From the NCBI RefSeq assembly GCF_017591425.1, contig NW_024466512.1, positions 27,643,501 to 27,707,500 of the forward strand: DNA of 64,000 nucleotides. The letters run 5' to 3'. The position numbers and the translations under genes were made by a program. The notes under the pieces are model-generated. The model saw nothing but the letters and a program-made list of their open reading frames with translations, did no database searches and was not told the origin of the DNA. The stretch is from Ochotona curzoniae. Taxonomy: Eukaryota > Chordata > Mammalia > Lagomorpha > Ochotonidae. Below, piece after piece: positions 44,558 through 55,635 of the stretch; the stretch's first letter is position 1, and each line of letters starts with the position of its first letter.

Positions 44558-44878
44558 TGGGCCAGTTGCTCTGGCCTAGTGGCTAAAGTCCTTGCCTTGA
44601 ACGTGCCAGGATCCCATATGGGCACCGGTTTTAATCCTGGCAGCCCTGCTTCCCATCCAGCTCTCTGCTTGTCACCTGGGAAAGCAGTCAAGGACAGCCC
44701 AAAGCTTTGGGATCCTGCACCCTCGTGGGAGACCTGGAAGAGGATCTGGGCTCCTGGCTTCGCACCAGCCGTTGCAGTCACTTAGGAAGTGAATCATCGG
44801 ACGGAAGATATTTCTCTCTCTCCTCCTCTCTGTATATATCTGACTTTGCAATGAAAATAAATAAATCTTTAGAAAAAA
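44558..44878 (+). mobile_element. Young CSINE; left arm of a pair
   Basis: TCTGGCCTAGTGGCTAAAGTC head and AATGAAAATAAATAAATCTTT tail. Preceded by an A/AC-rich run at 44531-44556. Confidence 0.93.
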
Positions 44879-44879
44879 A

Positions 44880-45165
44880 CCATCACTTTATTTATTGATG
44901 GGAGAGACACAGAGAGAGTGCATGCACTCTTACCCATGGTTCACTTCCAAGTGACTGCTACAACCAGTACTGGGCTAGAGTGAAGTTAGGAGCTCAGATC
45001 TCAATCCAGGGTATTCAGCATGGGGGGCAGGAACCCCACTAGCTGACCTATTACTGTGTTCTCCCAGGGTTTGGCTGAGCAAGCAGCTGGAGCTGGGTAT
45101 CATACCCAGGGACTCCGGATATGTTAAATGACTGTCCTAGCCTCTAGATTAAATGCTTGTCCCTA
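44880..45165 (-). mobile_element. CSINE-related SINE, old; right arm of a pair
   Basis: Begins at its reversed tail (ACTTTATTTATTGATGGGAG) right after the young copy's tail and ends near AAATGCTTGTCCC. Confidence 0.72.
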
Positions 45166-46784
45166 ACATTGCTTTCCAATTCAATTTTTCCTTGAATTCG
45201 TTGAGTATTCACAAATATGCAGTCTGTCACTGAACAAAGTGTCTTTATGCTGTGGCTCATGGCAATATCTTCTGTTCTATAGAAATCCCTGTCTTCTACG
45301 GGAGGTTGCTGGCATTGACTTATTGATTTTTCAACTTATTCCTTTAACACTCAGCAAATCTGGGTGAAAGGTAATGGGAATTCTTTCTACAATTCCTGCA
45401 GTGTTTCTGTACTTCTGAAATTATACCCAAGTACAAAGTTAGAAGAAAAGCAAAGTTTATTTGAAAGTCAGTTGGAACATGACTCGTTTCTCTCACACAT
45501 TCACAGAAACTTCAGTAAGTTTCTGAGGTAGCCAACAAGTACTCATTTCACATACAATATAGCTGAAGTACTGTGTCCTCCCAAAGGGATCAGATGGGAA
45601 AAGTGGCTGCTATTTCAGTAGTGATCAGCCAGAAGGAAGAACAGTAAAAGAGAAAAATAGATTTGCTTAGGAAGAAAAACAACTGCACAATTGTTTACTC
45701 TTCAATTGCCAACATGAAAAACTGCAGTAAAAAAAACAGCAGTTGGTGGATTGAAGACAGAGTGGCAGACACAGAAGAAAGATGGTGGGGTGATGTAACA
45801 GGAGGCAGGAGAGTTTTAAAAGAGTTTTGTTTGATTTGGTTTAACCAGAAGAAAGTTGAGCATACTTAAAAGCTGAGGGGAATGGAGGTAGAAATGAGGA
45901 ATTAGTTAAAATTATACCAGAAACAAAATACATGAGGAAGGATGGGGCTTTAAGTAGTGGTGTTTCGATTTTATATACCACCGAATTTCAAAAAATCTAA
46001 TCATATGAAATTGTTCCTTTTTATATTTGACAAATGAAGACAAGACAAGCAAAACTATCTAAACAATGACTATCCATGATTGTCATTTCTTCAGAAAGGA
46101 GAAACACTAAATGCAGAAAAGGCACAGTGGACCCTCTGACCACATCTCGCATGATGCTGTTTACTTAGGCTCTAGCTTTCTTGGGTTAGTTCTAGCTGAG
46201 CACATATCAGCGTTTGCATCCTCCCTGGTAACCTGTAGAGGGAGGGGTGCACTTCTTCACCTCCTCCTGAGGTCGGCTCTTCCTCTGACTCCTGTCACTC
46301 TGTCTTCATCGCGGACTCTGACCTGCCTCCAGGGAGCACCCACGGAATCTGTCTCTACCCACTTCATGGAAATCACACTTACTGCCAGGTTTGTGATTAT
46401 TTTTTTATATCACCAACTCTGCTCTTTGTTAATGTTCAAGCTCACTTCCCTTTCTTAGTGTCGTTTTTCTTCTGTTCTTGCCTTGCCCATCACTTCACCA
46501 TTACTTCTCAGAGAACTTTCTAAATGTTGGTGGGAGATTTGCTGGCACCTTCATCAGCCTCTCTGTCTCAGGTGTTCTGTGTCTCTCGCCTTCCCAGGGG
46601 ACAGGGGTCTGGCTGCACACTGCACTGGTAGGACTGGTGTTTTACCTCTGAGCTTCCTGTAAGCTCTTTCCTGACCTGGGACTGCTGGGGTGAAGTCCGA
46701 GACAATTCATCTCCTTTTATCTGCATCTAACATCACCTAGAAAGCGCTCTGAGTCCAACAGACGCATGCATCGTCCCTAAGCAT
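45166..46784. other. Unique sequence, no gene recognised
   Basis: No CSINE for about 3 kb up to 48232, apart from a weak MIR-like patch at 46785-46885. Open frames here are short and unsupported. Confidence 0.45.
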
Positions 46785-46885
46785 TAGCTTTTCTGCTTGT
46801 AACACAGGGAAAAAAACCAACCTTCAGAGGTTGTAAGATTTGTCAAGTCCTGTCACAGGGCAGGGCTCAAAGGATAGTGCCCATT
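46785..46885 (+). mobile_element. MIR-like fragment
   Basis: TTCTGCTTGTAACACAGGGA, then CAGAGGTTGTAAGATTTGTC, weakly follows MIR. Confidence 0.35.
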
Positions 46886-48232
46886 TACAACTACGGCTCT
46901 TTCTAGCACTTTCTAGAACGGTGTTATCAAATCTGTATCATGCAGCCACTGTGATTGGTCTCCACTTAACCATAAATCACACACCAGGCTTTGAAAGTTG
47001 AGTATGGCAAAAAGGAATGCAAAATCCTAGTAACTGTTTATATGGATTATAGGTTGAAATGCTATTCCGGCTCTATTTGCTTAATAGAACTTATCATTAT
47101 AATTCATTTTAGCTGTTCTTTTTCACATTGTTTAATATGGCTATCAGAAAATTTGGAACTGCCCGTGTGGTATGTATCATCTTTCTTTGGGAGACTGCTA
47201 TTGTAGAATCCTGATTACTGTCCGTGACAGATAAGTTGCTTTTAGGATCCCTCTTGAGATCATGCCTGGCTATGATTCCACTGTCCACCTGACACCCTGC
47301 TGAGGATGTCATGTTGTCTCTACCACATATCTGGCTGTGAACATTGACTCTGTATTATTTCTTGCCTTTTTCCCCACATGCTTAGCGGATCTGAGACTAC
47401 AGGAAACAGGATACGCAGAACTCATCAGGGAAAGATAGGATGGACATCCCACTGAGCCTCAAGAACAGGCATTCCATCAGTGAAATCACAACTCACGGCT
47501 GATCGTGAAGTGATGAAAATCTAGTTGCTCAGGGTATAAGCAGCAAATACTGGCACTGATGGATTGATTTTGGGTTAGAACAAACTCTAACTTAATCACA
47601 AGGAAGGATGTAATTGGAAGGATAGCGGGGATCTCTTGACAGAACACTGGACAATGGGGCATCAGGAGGGTCAGGGCCTGATGCAGCCACAGGAATCCAT
47701 AGCACTCAGGGTCTGTCTCTCCAATGCCAGCCACTGCACAACACAAGAGTGCAGTCTATTCTTGCAACACGGCTCCAGACTTACATCGACAGTGAACAAT
47801 CCTACTGTTCTCAGCTGACAACATGGGCTTGCCCACTTCTCAGGCCACTGAGTGCAAGATTCTGCATTCCCAGACGTACCAAAACCATGGTACGTTTTGA
47901 CAGTTCCCCAGAGCAAGCAGATGATAGATCATGTGATATGTTCACCAAGTTCTGTTTTTTCCCCATTTCCTGAGCATAAAGGAAAACCTTGCTTCCTTTC
48001 TTTTTTTTTTTTTGTTCAACTCAATGGGATGTCCACAAAGGTGATGTTCTTCATGAACAATGCCACATGAGTACAAAAATCTTGGCAAATTTAGAGGTTA
48101 TGCGGTAGAGAAACAGGATTATAGGGTGGAAAAAGCTGGAAGCCTGAGACTCCACTAAAAGGAGAAATACTATGAAGAGATAACAACTTATATCATACCA
48201 GAAAGGAACTAGGGAACGCAAGCTTATTGTTC
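46886..48232. other. Unique sequence, no gene recognised
   Basis: A T run lies at about 48001-48013. Nothing else identified. Confidence 0.45.
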
Positions 48233-48497
48233 AGAGCCAGCACTGCGGTGCCCTGGCAAAGCTGCTGCCTCTGCTGCAGGAATCCCGTATGAGCACAGGC
48301 TGAACTGCCTGAGAGCTTCAGTCCCTTCCATCCACATGAGACCCAGAAGGAGTTCTCAGCTCCTGGCTTCAGTCTGGCCCAATCCTGCCTCTTGTGGACA
48401 TCTGGGGGATTGAAAGTAACTGGAAGATCCCTTTCCCCTCTTTCTTCCTCCTCTCTCTCTTTCTGCCTTTCAAGTAAATAATAAAACAGATCTTATA
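48233..48497 (+). mobile_element. CSINE, old
   Basis: CAGAGCCAGCACTGCGGTGC head and TTTCAAGTAAATAATAAAACA tail. Confidence 0.78.
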
Positions 48498-48530
48498 AAA
48501 CAACAACACCTTTCTTTTTCAAGTATTTTA

Positions 48531-48801
48531 GGGCAGGTACTGTGGCACTGTTCAGAACACCTCTATCTCTTCCTGGAGTGCCTGGCACTGAGTCCAAGTT
48601 CTTCCAATTCAGATCCACCTTCCTGCTAATGCATGTGGAAAGCAGCACGGTGACAGCTCTGCCGCTTGGGCCCCTGCACACACATGGGAGAACCAGATGG
48701 AGTTCTTGGCTTAGCCTAGGCCTGGGCACTGGGGGAGTGAATCAGTAACTAACTGGGAGTTTCCTGTCTCTGTCTTTCAAACAGATGAAAATAAATAAAT
48801 A
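48531..48801 (+). mobile_element. CSINE-related SINE hosting a tail insertion
   Basis: GGGCAGGTACTGTGGCACTG head and GATGAAAATAAATAAATA tail. A young CSINE is inserted in this tail. Confidence 0.8.
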
Positions 48802-49133
48802 GAGCCTGGCAGCGTGGCCTAGCGGCTAAAGTCCTTGCCTTGAAAGCCCCAGGATCCCATATGGGCGCAGGATCTAGTCCTGGCAGCTCCACTTCCCATC
48901 CAGCTCCTTTCTTGTGGCCTGGGAAAGCAGTTGAGGATGGCCCAAAGCTTTGAGACCCTCCACCCATGTGGGAGACCCGGAAGAAGTTCCTGGATCCTGG
49001 CTTCGGGTCGGTGCAGCACTGACCGCTGTGCTCACTTGGGGATTGAATCATTGGACGGAAGGTCTTCCTCTCTGTCTCTCCTCCTCTCTGTATATCTGAC
49101 TTTGTAATAAAAATAAATAAATCTTAAAAAAAG
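48802..49133 (+). mobile_element. Young CSINE inserted in the tail of another, with 15-bp TSD
   Basis: Full-length copy (GCGTGGCCTAGCGGCTAAAG ... GTAATAAAAATAAATAAATC). The host tail GAAAATAAATAAATA is duplicated exactly at 48787-48801 and 49134-49148. Confidence 0.94.
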
Positions 49134-49974
49134 GAAAATAAATAAATAAGCATTTTTTAAAAAGCTTCTGAGATTTTTGGGGTTGTGTGTTAGGGCAGCT
49201 AGCGTAATTACTTCCTCAAAACAGGATATTATCTCAGGAAAAGGGATGATAGATGTTGGGAACAAATTCTTTCAGAGAAGAGTTGCAAACACCAGAGACA
49301 CAAGTCTGATATGTTTAGCAATACCAATTTTATTACTATACAATGATGAATATAATGGTTACAAGGGAACCAAGTGTTTAATCTTTGGATTAGTTCATTT
49401 TCTTCTGCACTTATGGTATAATAGTAGCAAATTATAAGTGCATGGTTCCTTGACACATGGGGATGCAGAAACAAGGGGTGCTGATTCTAGAACCACAGTG
49501 TTCAATGACACCAGGACTTACCTGCTTACTTAGTCGTTCAGTCATTTTTCTTCCAATGGAGTTTGACAGTCCCTGAAGCCAGAGGCACACAAATGCAGGA
49601 CACACATGATCCATTTTCCTAGGGTGTCAAAGACTTGGGAATAAAAACTGAAATAACTAAATGGGGAGCTTAAAATGCCATCTTTACAAAGCTCCCATGT
49701 GTATTGTTAACCAGCACACAAAAGTTTGTGTGGATTAAAGCAAAAAAGCAGGAAACCTCACAGTTTTACGATCAGCGCAAACAGCTTCAGTCAACAGCAT
49801 CGACCAGGAGCTTGATGGCTTAAGTTTAAAGACCAAGGCTCAGATATTCATGCAGCTACTTCTAAAAGTCTGTGGCAAATGGAATAAAAGATACACTTAT
49901 TTGAGTACAAATATTTTTGAAATCCTTCCATAGCTTCTTCATAGCAAACACTTTCCATTAACTTTCAAAGATCC

Positions 49975-50075
49975 CTTGTTCAGTCACTTGCCTTCTCCAA
50001 GTTTTGCTTCTCCAGTAAAATGAGGACTGTTGGCAAGGACTCGAGGGACCAGAGCACTAAATACAGGACAGGAGC
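49975..50075 (+). mobile_element. MIR fragment
   Basis: CAGTCACTTGCCTTCTCCAAG, then CAGTAAAATGAGGACTGTTGG, is a diverged MIR 3' core. Confidence 0.6.
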
Positions 50076-50884
50076 TGCCACAAGAAGCACACTAGAGGGT
50101 GGTGTTGATGTTTGCTGTGGTTAAAGCTCTGCCTCTAGGCTCTTCTCAACTACTCAGGGCACCTTAGGGGAAGAAAAGCTGGAAGTTCACCACACTGCAG
50201 CCTCTCATCTCTCCACAGGGCTAGGCTTCCCACAGCCACTGCTCTGTTTCCAAGGCTAGGGAAGTTTGGCTGACTGCAGCTGACCCAGGATTCACTTCTG
50301 CATAGCTCTGAGCTTTGCTCCTTAGAGACCTCAGGAGATCATCTCCTGCCTAGGTTCTTGGTTCATATCTTGCCATAACCCACGCATACTGATTACACAG
50401 TGTGCATGAATCATTTCCACTTGTGCATATGACCAAACTTGGATACTTCCTTGCAATGACTGTGATCACATATTTCTGTGTGCTTCACAACTGCTGATTA
50501 GTAGATTGGAGGAAATAAAAGCAAACACCACCTTTAATTCTGTCGCATACAGTTCTTCCTACTTGAGAGGAAAGGATGCAGAAAGGCACACTTATCCCCA
50601 AAATCTGAAGTCAGCAACAGTCCTTTCACTACAGCAACAAACATCAAAGTAACTGTGTTGCATTCTAGCCCATGGGGTCCTGGGAAGGGCAAGGTTTTTG
50701 AGGTCAGGGAAACCTAGTAGGTAAACCTGTAATAGTACAAGCTGGAGACTGGAGTTTGCCAGCAAGGCATTTCCAGTCCACCTCTTTGAATTTCAGTTTC
50801 TCGGCTGGCCTTCCTCCGAGTCAGTGAGGCCTGAGTAAAACAAAGAAACTGTAGAAAGGTATATGTTGTTTGTATTTCAATGCT
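50076..50884. other. No gene or repeat recognised
   Basis: Unique sequence. Confidence 0.5.
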
Positions 50885-51172
50885 AACATCAAAGCAGGCA
50901 ATTCATCTTCTAGGTAAGATGCGTAAGCCCAACCTCAGAGGACTGGGCTCGTCTCCCACTCAGGCTCCTGCGCCTAGCTTCCTGACAGTGCAGACTCTGA
51001 GAAGACAGAGTGACGGTTCAGGTAGTGGACTTCCTGCCACCTATATGGGAGAACTTGAGTTTTCAGCTCCCAGCTTTGATCCTGGCCCAGCCCTTGCTGT
51101 CACAGGTATTTTGGAAGTAAATCAACAGATGAGAGCTGTCTCTTCCTTTCTCTGTCTCAAATATTGTTTTTA
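50885..51172 (+). mobile_element. CSINE-related SINE, old
   Basis: CTATATGGGAGAACTTGAGTT, CTTTGATCCTGGCCCAGCCC and ATCAACAGATGAGAGCTGTC. The head is barely readable. Confidence 0.65.
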
Positions 51173-51399
51173 AATGCTGAAATTCAACTTTTCCTTTATA
51201 TTTCCTTCCATCATGGAGCCTAATGGGAATTTATGTCTTACCTATAGAGTTAAATAGGCGAAAGAGGAGGCAGTGAAAGTAGGTTAGCTAGGTGAGCCAG
51301 GGTGACAGTCAAAATTAAAGCAATGAAAATCTCTCTATGCATGAATGTATGGGATGGGTGATGGTGCCCGCAAAAAGGTCACAACAATTCATAGTGTGT

Positions 51400-51652
51400 G
51401 GCCAGCATTGTGCAGTGGGTTAAGTTGGCACCTGTGACGCCAGCATCCTACATGAGTTCTGGTTTGAGTCCTAGCTGCTCCAATGCCAATGCAGTTCCCT
51501 GCTAATGTGCCTAGAGAAATGAGAAAAGGATAGCCCTAGTACTTGTGACCCTGCCCCGACATGGGAGACTCAATGGAGTTCCAGGCTCTTGACCTGGTCT
51601 GGCCCAGCTCTGACCCTGACGGTCATTTTGGAAGTACACATACAAATAAAAC
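51400..51652 (+). mobile_element. CSINE, old
   Basis: GGCCAGCATTGTGCAGTGGG head and TCTGGTTTGAGTCCTAGCTG with a near-ancestral B box. Confidence 0.8.
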
Positions 51653-51963
51653 CAAAGCACCTAAGTAGAAGTGAGACAAACAACTTCCTATGATGTTGTA
51701 GTCACGATGCAACTGGATCACTTCTTTGCTCTTAGAGCCAGATAACTTGGAATTCTTGTACAGATTTAGTTTGTTGACTTCCCAATTCTAAAATGGAACA
51801 CCACATCAAACACATTAATTGACAGATGGATAGTTAGCTTCACTTTGGGTTATTAGTACATCCTGAAGAACTTCGCAAATTTGGGGAAAGGTTTAATATT
51901 ATTTATTTGTTTATTTATTTGTCTCAAGCTCAACAAATACATCTGTGAAATCTGTGCTTCTCA

Positions 51964-52207
51964 GGGCAGGCATTTAACCTAGCAGCTGCAATGCATGTGT
52001 CCCATACAGGCAGTCTGGGTTGTATTCCTGGCCCTGGCTGTGATTCCAGCTGCCTGCTAATGTGCGTGCCCCTGGGTCACTGCCACCCACATGGCAGACC
52101 TGGACTGAATTCACTGTTCTCAGCTTCCGCCCACTGGCCACTGTACACATTCAGGGAATGGGTGAGAGCTTTCTCTTTGCTTCACAAACAAACAAATTAA
52201 AAAAAAA
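51964..52207 (+). mobile_element. CSINE-related SINE, old
   Basis: GGGCAGGCATTTAACCTAGC head and CAAACAAACAAATTAAAAAAA tail. Confidence 0.75.
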
Positions 52208-52520
52208 TCTGTGGTTCTTAAACTTTTTGGTCTGGAATCCCTTCACGAATGTTGAGTTTCTCAACACTACTGAAGAGTCTGAAGAACTTCTGTCTTATGT
52301 GTGCTATATGGATATTATTGGAAGCCTAATTTAAAAACATTAACAAATAATTCTATGTTCAGATAAATAACATTTTTATGAAGTATAACTATTCTCAAAA
52401 AAAATTAGAAGAGTAGCATCATTTTATATTGTTGCCCATCTGGCTTCACGGATGACTGGATTCCTCTATCTGTTGCTACAGTCAACTGCTTGCAGCAACA
52501 CAGGTCTTGTAGCTCTGCAA
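52208..52520. mobile_element. Unclassified old interspersed repeat, probably a DNA transposon
   Basis: GTGGTTCTTAAACTTTTTGGT, AGATAAATAACATTTTTATGA and ATTAGAAGAGTAGCATCATTT recall a widespread mammalian repeat, but I cannot name the family with certainty. Confidence 0.4.
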
Positions 52521-52862
52521 ACTCCAACATCTAAACACTCATGCATGAATGAGAGTAAATGGGCTCATGACGTTCTCAGTACTAGCATCAATATAGTTTT
52601 GATGTTGCAAGTTCCCAAAAGCATCTTGAAGACTCTCAGAGGTTCCCAAGCCTGCTCGGTGTCAGTAGATCAAAACCCTATTTTATTATACTTATCCCCT
52701 ATGTACTTCATTTTTGGTCAGTTTTACCTGTCATAGACTGAGAAAAGCCTCGGAAAATGTTCTATTTGCTGATCTTTTTTTGTTTTGGCATGTTTTGCTT
52801 TATGTAATTCTGATCACCTGTAATTTGATATATATGCCTTCAAGACAGTTGTAACTTACTTT

Positions 52863-52886
52863 TATATATATATCTATATATATATT
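52863..52886. repeat. (TA)n tract
   Basis: Alternating T/A with one C interruption. Confidence 0.9.
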
Positions 52887-53222
52887 TCTAGTGGCTTAAA
52901 ACAATAACAATTACCTTATTATTTAAAAACCTGGGAAAGTCTTGTCTCTGACATGCAGAGCATCAGTTGGGGGGGCTCACCTGGGCACTGCGGGGCTCTC
53001 TCCCCACATTCACACGTCTGTCAGCAGAAGCATCCATGCGCTGAGGCTGGGGACATGGTCCTCTCCGTGTTGGCCTTTCCACGTGGCCTCTTCAGCCTTC
53101 CTCGCAGCAATATGGTGAGGTTCCAAAGGGACACAACACAAGAGAGAAAAAGATCAGTTCATTTGGAATCAGGCTTGGAATTCAATTCTCATTTTAACAT
53201 GAAAATATGTAAAATCTCCACA

Positions 53223-53508
53223 GGGTTAACATGGTGGCACAATAAGTGGCAGTCTGCAACGCTGGCATCCCACATGGGCAGCAGTTTGAGTCTGGGCTGC
53301 TCCACATTCTATCCAGCTCTTTGTTAACACATTTGGGAAAGCAGCAGATAATAGCCCAAGTGTTTGGGCCTCTGCATCTACGTGTGAGACCTGCATGAAG
53401 CTCCTGCATCCTGGCTACAGCATGGCCTGGCCACAGCCAAATGAGCAGATGAAAGATCTCCATCACTTCCTCTTTCTTTGCCTTTCAAATAAATCTTTAA
53501 AAACAGAA
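53223..53508 (+). mobile_element. CSINE, old
   Basis: GGGTTAACATGGTGGCACAA head, GGCAGCAGTTTGAGTCTGGG B-box region and TTTCAAATAAATCTTTAAAAAC tail. It is the last CSINE before the CSINE-free 6 kb. Confidence 0.85.
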
Positions 53509-55194
53509 AAAGAAAACCTCCAATGTTGTTACAGATTAGCTTCCATCTCTCTGATATGCTTTTGGCACATACAGCTTGCTATCAAAATCATGTTCAAGGG
53601 TATTGGATACCTGAAGTATGGCCAAATATTCACATTCTCAGATATGTGCCTCCCTCCAGAATGACTACTCAAGCCACCTCAGCGGACTGGATGCCACAGG
53701 ATTCCCGCCCTTAGTGTGGTCTTGAAACTACACCGCTTACCTAAATACACTTTATCCTGCATAAGCCCACCTTTGTGCAAATGTAGACCTATGCTCTTCT
53801 GACCTCAGCCTGGCAATTCCTCATCAGTCTGGGACACCTCACTTGCATGCTGGTATTCATCTTTGGGTAGTTTCCAGAGTCATGAACATTTAGCTGGAAA
53901 GACCTGGATTCTTTCCCTTAGGAGCGACACTTGCAGAACCAAGAGGAACCTTTTCCTGTGTACCAGGCTTCTGTGGTAGTGCTCCTTGCACTGCCTTGAT
54001 ACCAGATACGTCTGCTCCCTTCCTGCTTTAAAACCATCTCCCGCCTCTCCAATTTCCAGGAAGTGATGGACATGCACCAGGTGCACGGCCTATCCTTTGA
54101 GTTGACTGTCCAAGTCCAGTTTCAAACTTAGTGTTCAAATACACTAAAACATGAATGAGTCTTTGTGAATCACAGAGAATCCCTGACACGATCCTGCTGA
54201 ATAGGTACATATGATTGCTATATTAGATTTGTACAATACGGGGACCACAGAAGAGTATGCTTGGGATGGTGGTCAACCCTAACTTGTTTAACCTATATCT
54301 AACAATCAGCTCCTAATGCCAACTAACCATGGATCTATACACACTTCTACCAGAGGCCACAGGCAAGAACATGTGGCTTTCCTCCCACTAGATTATTCCA
54401 AAAATACACAGAACTTAGGCCTGTTTTCCCTCTCACAACCAAGTGCAATACTCAACAGTGGACCAACACTAACACCAGCTGGAAAGACTTACAAAAGGCG
54501 TGGTGCCTCTTGGCAGTCTCCCTCACTCAACAGCAGGAAATCAAAGCTGTAGAGCTTGGTGCTAGGGGCTGAATGAGGCTGCACTCTGAAAGACATGTTC
54601 TATGGCCACCAGCAAGTCAGCCCCAGGATCTGTTAAGGTCTTCATTGTGAAGACTCAGTACTCTACTCCAAGATATTAACCACAGTTCAATACTTTCATG
54701 TTTTTAATCTTTCACTGCGGGCCTCAGATCCTCCTACAGAACTCACTGGTAAGATGGATTGGGAAAACAGCAAGTGTATTTGGGAAATGAGGAAAAGAGA
54801 TAAAGGTACATGGAGTGATTGCCCAGCCAGACATGATAAAACCATTCTCAGCTCTTCAGATGTTAGACTCCTAAATCAGTGCTTCATCCTCTCTTCAAAC
54901 GTGGGTTATGTGGATGAGAAGCAAGAGATACTGAAAGAAACAAAAGCTCTTGCTAAGTCATAGGAAGCTAACTGGCTTCAGAGGGTAAGAGAAGAAAAAT
55001 AGGGGAGACACAAAGGAAGGCCACCACTGATAAATATGTGGTTAGTAGAAAGACTGATCTGTTAATCAAACTTGTGTTTGGCTGTGGAAACTCGGGTTGG
55101 AGAAGTGGGAGTAAGTTCAAGTGAAGAATTAGCAAATGGTGGTAGGCAATTAGCACCTCTGTGGCTTCGTGAGAGTCAGAGTAATAACAACAGC
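53509..55194. other. Unique sequence, no gene recognised
   Basis: No CSINE or L1. No exon with canonical splice sites and family resemblance was found on either strand. Confidence 0.45.
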
Positions 55195-55550
55195 AGAGTG
55201 GGGAAGATTAATCTAACATGGAGACAAGGACCACAGTTGAAAATCTCTGGTGTGAGGTGATGTATATTGGACTAGGATGGTAGAAAATGGTGAGCAAAGA
55301 ATGAATCCACGAGATGACACTGGGACATAGTAACAGGTCAGTTGTGAGAATAAGACTAGTTCAAAGCCACTCCAAGCTCTGAGGCTCTGTTAGAATGATG
55401 ACTTTACTGGAACAGAAGGTCACTGTTTCAATCTTGGAGGTGTTGGATTTGACGTTGACAGCACAACAGGGACAGATGTAATGTGACTCGAGATGATAAC
55501 CCAGCTGAATGGCCAGGAGTCATCTACAGAAATTAATTTCTAACACATGA
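55195..55550. mobile_element. Possible L2-type relic
   Basis: GGGGAAGATTAATCTAACATG and GGAGGTGTTGGATTTGACGTT weakly recall L2. Very uncertain. Confidence 0.25.
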
Positions 55551-55635
55551 AAAGAGAAATGGTCATTGCAAATGGAAGTAACTTATACTGGTTTAGACTT
55601 TCCATAATCAGAAAGACCAACATACTAATTTTTAT

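Noticed and set aside
43465..45165. Dense repeats considered as a CRISPR-like or other regular array
   Set aside because: Units are about 300-bp SINEs in mixed orientation, with no regular spacers. The genome is mammalian.
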